DNA of 64,000 nucleotides. It comes from a virus. The translations under genes and the position numbers were made by a program. This document shows, one piece after another, positions 60,304 to 64,000 of the stretch. The notes under the pieces are model-generated. The model was not told the origin of the DNA. It searched no databases and saw only the letters and a program-made list of their open reading frames with translations. Location of the stretch: the IMG/VR virus record IMGVR_UViG_3300019757_000007, positions 1 through 64,000 of that record; one strand, given 5' to 3'. The stretch's first letter is position 1. Each line of letters starts with the position of its first letter.

Positions 60304-60786
60304 ATGAATACTAAAATTGTTCTTAGAGACTATAATGAATTAAAATTTATAGCTCAAGATGGTGACTCAACTAGAAAAATAGATGATAAATTAAATCTAT
60401 TATTAAAATATATCGGTTCTATGGAAATGGATATTGATGAAATATTAATTAACCCAAAAGGAGATGGTGGTAAAAACCTAACTTTTGTAAATAATAATTT
60501 ATCTCCAGAAAGAAATTTCTATAATGTAAAAATTCCAGAAAGCTGGACAACTTCTGTATCATTAAATGATAATCAAGATAAAATTTATTGTAAAAAATGT
60601 AATTTTATGGTTTCTCCTGATTCAGTATATCATTTTCCAGATGAAAAAATATTAGAATCTGGAACTGCTGGTGAAGCAGATGCTGTTTATAGAAAAGCTT
60701 TATATCAAGATAGATTAGATGATAATACAAAAGATACTGTTTGCCCAGTATGTTCAAGTATTAATAGATTCGCTACTTTAGCATAG
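60304..60786 (+). CDS. Unknown protein with C-terminal zinc ribbon
   Basis: 160 residues. YCKKCNFMV (about 98) and VCPVCSSI (about 147) give a CxxC...CxxC zinc site at the C-terminal end, 45 residues apart. The N-terminal half is helical then beta-rich. Zinc-ribbon proteins near RNAP genes can be transcription factors; inference only. Ends with TAG. Confidence 0.74.
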   Translation: MNTKIVLRDYNELKFIAQDGDSTRKIDDKLNLLLKYIGSMEMDIDEILINPKGDGGKNLTFVNNNLSPERNFYNVKIPESWTTSVSLNDNQDKIYCKKCNFMVSPDSVYHFPDEKILESGTAGEADAVYRKALYQDRLDDNTKDTVCPVCSSINRFATLA

Positions 60787-60795
60787 GAACTTATT

Positions 60796-61062
60796 ATGAA
60801 ATTAACTACTAGAAATCTTAGTTTTAGTCAAAGTATCGAAGAGGCCGATTTAAATGCAATAGCAAAAGCTGCTAATGGTAGTACTATGAAAAATACTTGG
60901 GATAGTATGACTAAAGGTATAGGTAATATGTTTAAAGATAAAAATACTACTAGACCAAGTTCAAAACCAGGTACTCATGTATCTACTTCAGAAAAAGAAA
61001 TTAATAATCCAACTTATAATCCCGACGCTGGAAAACCAGATTGGTTCGAAGCTAATACATAA
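60796..61062 (+). CDS. Small unknown protein
   Basis: 88 residues, starting MKLTTRNLSFSQSIEEADLN, with a Ser/Thr/Pro/Lys-rich disordered middle and NPDAGKPDWFEANT end. Ribosome site TAGGAAC. Followed by the CCTGTCG hairpin. Confidence 0.66.
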   Translation: MKLTTRNLSFSQSIEEADLNAIAKAANGSTMKNTWDSMTKGIGNMFKDKNTTRPSSKPGTHVSTSEKEINNPTYNPDAGKPDWFEANT

Positions 61063-61065
61063 GAT

Positions 61066-61090
61066 AATCCCCTTCGGGGATTTCCTGTCG
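61066..61090 (+). terminator. Hairpin plus CCTGTCG element, copy 4
   Basis: AATCCCC-TTC-GGGGATT (61066-61082) then TCCTGTCG on the plus strand. The only copy on this strand, again next to a promoter-like region. Confidence 0.6.
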
Positions 61091-61108
61091 TAGTTAAAAC
61101 TACACTTT

Positions 61109-61164
61109 ACTTTAAAATAACTCCGAACTAAAGATAGTATTAATAGATATTATAGGCTATAATA
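61109..61164 (+). promoter_or_regulatory. Probable promoter, partial match to the family
   Basis: ACTTTAAAATAA then CTAAAGATAG, as upstream of the conserved promoters, followed by GATATTATAGGCTATAATAA instead of the exact 20-mer. Points to the intein-bearing gene at 61184. Confidence 0.4.
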
Positions 61165-61183
61165 AAAAGAAAAGGAAATAAAA

Positions 61184-62347
61184 ATGCAGAAATTGCACAA
61201 TACAAAAATTGAAAATAATCGTACGATATTGGATATAGAAAATAGATTTGAAAGTGTCGGTGAAGATGGTAAGTTGATTAGTCAAGAAACTATTAACATG
61301 GTAGAACATACAGTACAAGATCAATATCAGGTACTTTCTAAAAATGATTTTGGTAAAACCCCACAGAGAATTAATATTGGATTTTTTAATAAGAAAACTG
61401 ATTTTAGAGTATCTGGTAAAGATAGTATAATTGCTTTTAATAAAGAAACGGCAGAAATTGTTTCACCAAGTATAGAAGAAATTAAAAATCATCCTTATAG
61501 ATATTTAATGATTTATAAATATCCTTTCTTTGATAATATTTGGAACGATGAAATAGAAATTAAATTAGAAGATATACCTAATGATTTTCATAAGATAATT
61601 CTAGATGAAAATTTTGGGGAATATTTAGGGAAGTTATTAAAAAAATTAACTCGAATGGTTCAAGTAGATGGAGTTACTGTAAATGATCTTGGAGTATTAG
61701 ATATCGATTTTAGAAGACGAAAAGTTCTAGAAACTATTATTCAAGTACAAGGTACTAATAAATTTAGTATTAATAAAAAGATATTACTTAATAGTAATCC
61801 AAGTTTCTTAATGGGAATTCTAGAAGGATTCTTTGATACTGAAAATACTAAATATTTTAATATTCCAGAAACTATTAATGTATATACTATAAGTACAATA
61901 TTTAATTTATTAAGTGCTTCATATAGTATTAGATTAAATAGAGAAAATGAAGTTAAAAAAGGTATCTTTACAGCTAGGTTTAAATTGCCTAATTCATTAA
62001 ATGAGTTTCCAAATAATTTAAATAATGATATTTTTAGAAAACACAAATACCTATTTTTACCAAACAAGGTAGGGGAATTTGATAATTTTAAAATTAAATT
62101 TTTAAAAGATTCTAGAAATTATATTAAAAATAATACACCAGAAATAACTCAAAAATATATTGAAAATGGTTTTACAGAAATGATGTATTTAGTTAATAAT
62201 GGATTAATAGAATTAATCCCTACTTGGGATTTAGTATTTAATAAAATTCCAGAAGAAGAAGCTAAAGAAAATATGATGTATGATTTAATTATGGAAAATG
62301 ATAAAGCTCATAATTTCCAATTAAATAATTTACCTATGTTACATAAC
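61184..62347 (+). mobile_element. Intein (LAGLIDADG type) in the RNAP active-site loop
   Basis: Covers residues 1-388 of the 61184 frame. The N-terminal segment LHNTKIENNRTILDIENRF has the spacing of block A after the usual C-x2-GDT, but with HNT and no cysteine. VSGKDSIIAF (77-86) stands where block B (T-x2-H) should be, without the His. So only the C-terminal reaction looks intact. It is either the large part of an atypically split intein or a decaying one. Confidence 0.7.
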
Positions 62348-62524
62348 TCTGATGGAGATATTATGGGGGTAATTGGATTATTTACAAAACAAGCTTGTGC
62401 TGATGCTAGAAAACATTTCTCTGCTGAGAATAAATTAAAATTTAAAGATCCAGTTAGTTCAAATGTTATGAACTGGGGAATTAAAACGGATGCCCAAGTT
62501 GGTTGGTATAATGCTACAAAATAA
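61184..62524 (+). CDS. RNAP beta' catalytic-loop fragment carrying an intein
   Basis: 446 residues. Residues about 1-388 are an intein: C-terminal block MMYDLIMENDKAHNFQL then PMLHN (364-388) ends in His-Asn before Ser389, as in splicing blocks F and G. SFLMGILEGFFDTE (207-220) is a LAGLIDADG motif, and DENFGEYLGKLLKKL (141-155) is a decayed first one. The C-extein (389-446) starts SDGDIMGVIGLF, the end of NADFDGD, and ends IKTDAQVGWYNATK, equal to PSQDVVLGLYYMT. A beta' N-half with NAD is missing and Cys1 is not seen. Own ribosome site AAAGGAAATAAAA. Confidence 0.85.
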   Translation: MQKLHNTKIENNRTILDIENRFESVGEDGKLISQETINMVEHTVQDQYQVLSKNDFGKTPQRINIGFFNKKTDFRVSGKDSIIAFNKETAEIVSPSIEEIKNHPYRYLMIYKYPFFDNIWNDEIEIKLEDIPNDFHKIILDENFGEYLGKLLKKLTRMVQVDGVTVNDLGVLDIDFRRRKVLETIIQVQGTNKFSINKKILLNSNPSFLMGILEGFFDTENTKYFNIPETINVYTISTIFNLLSASYSIRLNRENEVKKGIFTARFKLPNSLNEFPNNLNNDIFRKHKYLFLPNKVGEFDNFKIKFLKDSRNYIKNNTPEITQKYIENGFTEMMYLVNNGLIELIPTWDLVFNKIPEEEAKENMMYDLIMENDKAHNFQLNNLPMLHNSDGDIMGVIGLFTKQACADARKHFSAENKLKFKDPVSSNVMNWGIKTDAQVGWYNATK

Positions 62525-62696
62525 AAAAGAAATTGAGAGTTTACTAAAGGATTTTCAAGTTGACTCAACTGATTTAGGTAAAATAAAAACTGAATTAATA
62601 AAAACACAAGGTATTGAGTTTATAGAGAAATATGATATTTTATTAGATGAAATAATACATGAAAAATTATATAAAAATAAATTAAGAAGGAAATAA
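62511..62696 (+). CDS. Small unknown helical protein
   Basis: 61 residues from Met at 62511, overlapping the end of the beta' fragment gene by 14 bases; a longer frame starts at 62490 but overlaps further. Helical, charged, ending KLYKNKLRRK. Directly before mazG. Unknown. Confidence 0.6.
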   Translation: MLQNKKEIESLLKDFQVDSTDLGKIKTELIKTQGIEFIEKYDILLDEIIHEKLYKNKLRRK

Positions 62697-62697
62697 A

Positions 62698-63345
62698 ATG
62701 CAATTAAAAGAATATATAGATTTAGCTTTAAGAACGGAAAGTTCATTAAGCCCATTGACAAAAGAAGTTGAAGATAGAGGTCTAACGAATAGAACTTTTC
62801 ATGGAGTAATTGGAGTAAATACAGAAGTAGGTGAAATGATTGAATGTATTGAAAATGGAAAATTTAAAGCTGATGAACCAGAAAATGCTCCGGACTGGGT
62901 TAATTTATTAGAAGAATGTGGAGATGCCTTATGGTACTTAGCTATTAAGATAGATGAGTTATTTGGATTAGATTATGATCATTTTCAAGATTCTTTAAAT
63001 AGAAACTCAGTAGATACTTTAGATAAAAGAACAATAGAAGAATTAATTGAAAGATTAAGATTCTCTGCTAATGAAGAATTAGATTACTCTAAAAAAGTTA
63101 TGATGTATGGAAAAGATGATGATAATATGTTAAAATTTCAAAATTGTACTTTCGTTCAATTCTTATTAATTATTAGAATAATCAATAAAGTTACTAAAAA
63201 AGCTGATAGCATTGAACAAGTTATGAAAGTAAATATTGCTAAATTAAACCAAAGATATCCAGATAAGTTCTCAACAACAGATGCCGATATTAGAGATTTA
63301 GTATCAGAAAGAACTATTCTAGAAAGTTTACCAACACCAGAATAA
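62698..63345 (+). CDS. mazG: MazG-like NTP pyrophosphohydrolase
   Basis: 215 residues. The EXXE...EXXD motifs are present as GVNTEVGEMIE (39-49) and LLEECGDALWYLA (70-82). A later KVNIAKLNQRYPDKFS is the usual end of the MazG fold. MazG cuts NTPs or dNTPs to NMP and PPi, and phage MazG also acts on (p)ppGpp. The middle 90 residues carry an insertion. With the HD hydrolase at 50836 it gives the phage two possible (p)ppGpp enzymes. AAGAAGGAAATAAA before ATG. Terminator follows. Confidence 0.9.
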   Translation: MQLKEYIDLALRTESSLSPLTKEVEDRGLTNRTFHGVIGVNTEVGEMIECIENGKFKADEPENAPDWVNLLEECGDALWYLAIKIDELFGLDYDHFQDSLNRNSVDTLDKRTIEELIERLRFSANEELDYSKKVMMYGKDDDNMLKFQNCTFVQFLLIIRIINKVTKKADSIEQVMKVNIAKLNQRYPDKFSTTDADIRDLVSERTILESLPTPE

Positions 63346-63364
63346 GATAGGAATACCCTATCTT
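63344..63364 (+). terminator. Hairpin after mazG
   Basis: AAGATAGG-AATAC-CCTATCTT, eight base pairs, one base before the stop region and followed by TAGG. Moderate terminator. Confidence 0.55.
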
Positions 63365-63480
63365 TAGGCAAGATAATAATGATATTATCCAGTAATATAC
63401 AACGGCTTCTTTAAGAGCTTGCAGTATAAACAAAATGAAATTTATAAAAAATAAATAATACAAAAATTAAGGAAAATAAT

Positions 63481-64000
63481 ATGTCACAAACTAACTCAAA
63501 TGTAGCTCCAGTTCAAACGGGTGTCCTAGCAGGGACTTCGAATATAAATCTAGAAGATGTACAAAATTATTGGAATAAGATAATTAAAACTGAACAACTT
63601 CAAGAGGACGAGACTGCAAGAATAGTTTTTCAAGCAAGAGTTAAACCTAATTTAGCAACACAGTATGAAAATTTAAAGAATTTTGAAATTACTGAAAGCA
63701 AACAATTAAGAACGGCGGTAGATGTTTTTAGTTATATTGAAGAAAAGACTAGATCTTTACCACATCATGATGTTGGTATAAGTATCAGTTCAGCCGTTTA
63801 TAATTACGATCCGACAAATGTTAATGAAAAAGGAAATGTAAAAGCTCCTAGTTATAATACTCTTAAAAAGATTAATTCATTAGTATTTGATATCGATGCT
63901 CACATTAAAGGGTCTAAAGAAAGATTTCATATTTATACTTTAGATGATAAATATATCCAAGTTGTTATTCTTAGATCATATATTGAAATTATGGATTTAT
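63481..64000 (+). CDS. Probable DNA primase (AEP-type), truncated by the window edge
   Basis: The frame opens at ATG 63481 (AAGGAAAATAAT upstream) and continues past the right edge; 173 residues visible. NSLVFDIDAHIKG (132-144) resembles the FDxD motif I of archaeo-eukaryotic primase/PrimPol proteins, with the following KERFHIYTLDDKYIQVVIL as the next strands. The N-terminal 20 residues are low-complexity with VAPVQTG, shared with the gene at 3571. The other primase motifs lie outside the window, so this is tentative. Confidence 0.6.
   Translation, partial: MSQTNSNVAPVQTGVLAGTSNINLEDVQNYWNKIIKTEQLQEDETARIVFQARVKPNLATQYENLKNFEITESKQLRTAVDVFSYIEEKTRSLPHHDVGISISSAVYNYDPTNVNEKGNVKAPSYNTLKKINSLVFDIDAHIKGSKERFHIYTLDDKYIQVVILRSYIEIMDL

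Noticed and set aside
61184-62524. Reading the whole 61184 protein as an ordinary RNAP beta' N-half
   Set aside because: No zinc-ribbon cysteines, no GKRVDFSGR-like block and no LPPDLR-like block; only the last 58 residues match beta', and the rest has intein order.
63365-63470. tRNA gene after mazG
   Set aside because: No acceptor stem or T-loop sequence could be aligned; only short AT hairpins are present.

Overview
The window is a stretch of a large, very AT-rich phage genome, most likely a jumbo phage. The main evidence is two sets of multi-subunit RNA polymerase (RNAP) genes of the kind carried by phiKZ-related phages. Genes are packed end to end with ATGA or TAATG overlaps and AGGA/GGAG ribosome sites, and the standard bacterial code is used (TAG and TGA are both real stops). 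The host is not shown directly. A phage CheY whose motifs resemble those of Campylobacter/Helicobacter CheY, together with the base composition, makes a Campylobacterota host plausible but unproven.

Layout. From 1 to 52.35 kb every gene is on the minus strand. 0-6.2 kb holds unrecognised proteins. 6.2-7.6 kb holds a QueE-like radical SAM enzyme and a phosphoribosyltransferase. 9.3-11.4 kb holds two separate pieces of a T4-type family B DNA polymerase in inverted order, with the fingers region missing. 12-16 kb holds a 990-residue orphan and a DHH-like protein. 17.7-29.5 kb is the non-virion RNAP cluster: beta' in two genes and beta in two genes, interleaved with an SSB-like protein, an ATP-dependent DNA ligase, a membrane J-domain protein and small membrane proteins. 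29.5-52.3 kb is an accessory region. It has metallophosphoesterase, NADAR, SWIM-like, clamp loader, Gat-QueC, a secreted TAXI-like solute-binding protein, RecJ, a SpoT-like HD hydrolase and a Nudix protein among many small unknown genes.

At about 52.4 kb transcription switches to the plus strand. This arm opens with a free-standing homing endonuclease that overlaps a full-length second RNAP beta gene, probably the virion enzyme. It continues with a GIY-YIG-type homing endonuclease, a CheY-like receiver protein, a protein made of an intein plus the end of an RNAP beta' N-half, MazG and the start of a probable primase. The intein sits in the beta' NADFDGD active-site loop, and its N-extein is not in the window.

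How it fits together. The phage appears to make its own transcription machinery, to use replication proteins split into several polypeptides, to modify DNA through 7-deazaguanine chemistry (QueE, Gat-QueC), and to act on host nucleotide signals (NADAR, HD, MazG, Nudix, PRTase). Regulation is unusually visible. One exact 20-base promoter core recurs five times. At four of these sites the transcript begins with a GAAA-loop hairpin followed by a U-rich run; at the fifth, a 180-base RNA without an ORF follows. A hairpin plus CCTGTCG marks several operon ends, and an AGCT-rich hairpin repeat follows the stop codons of many genes.
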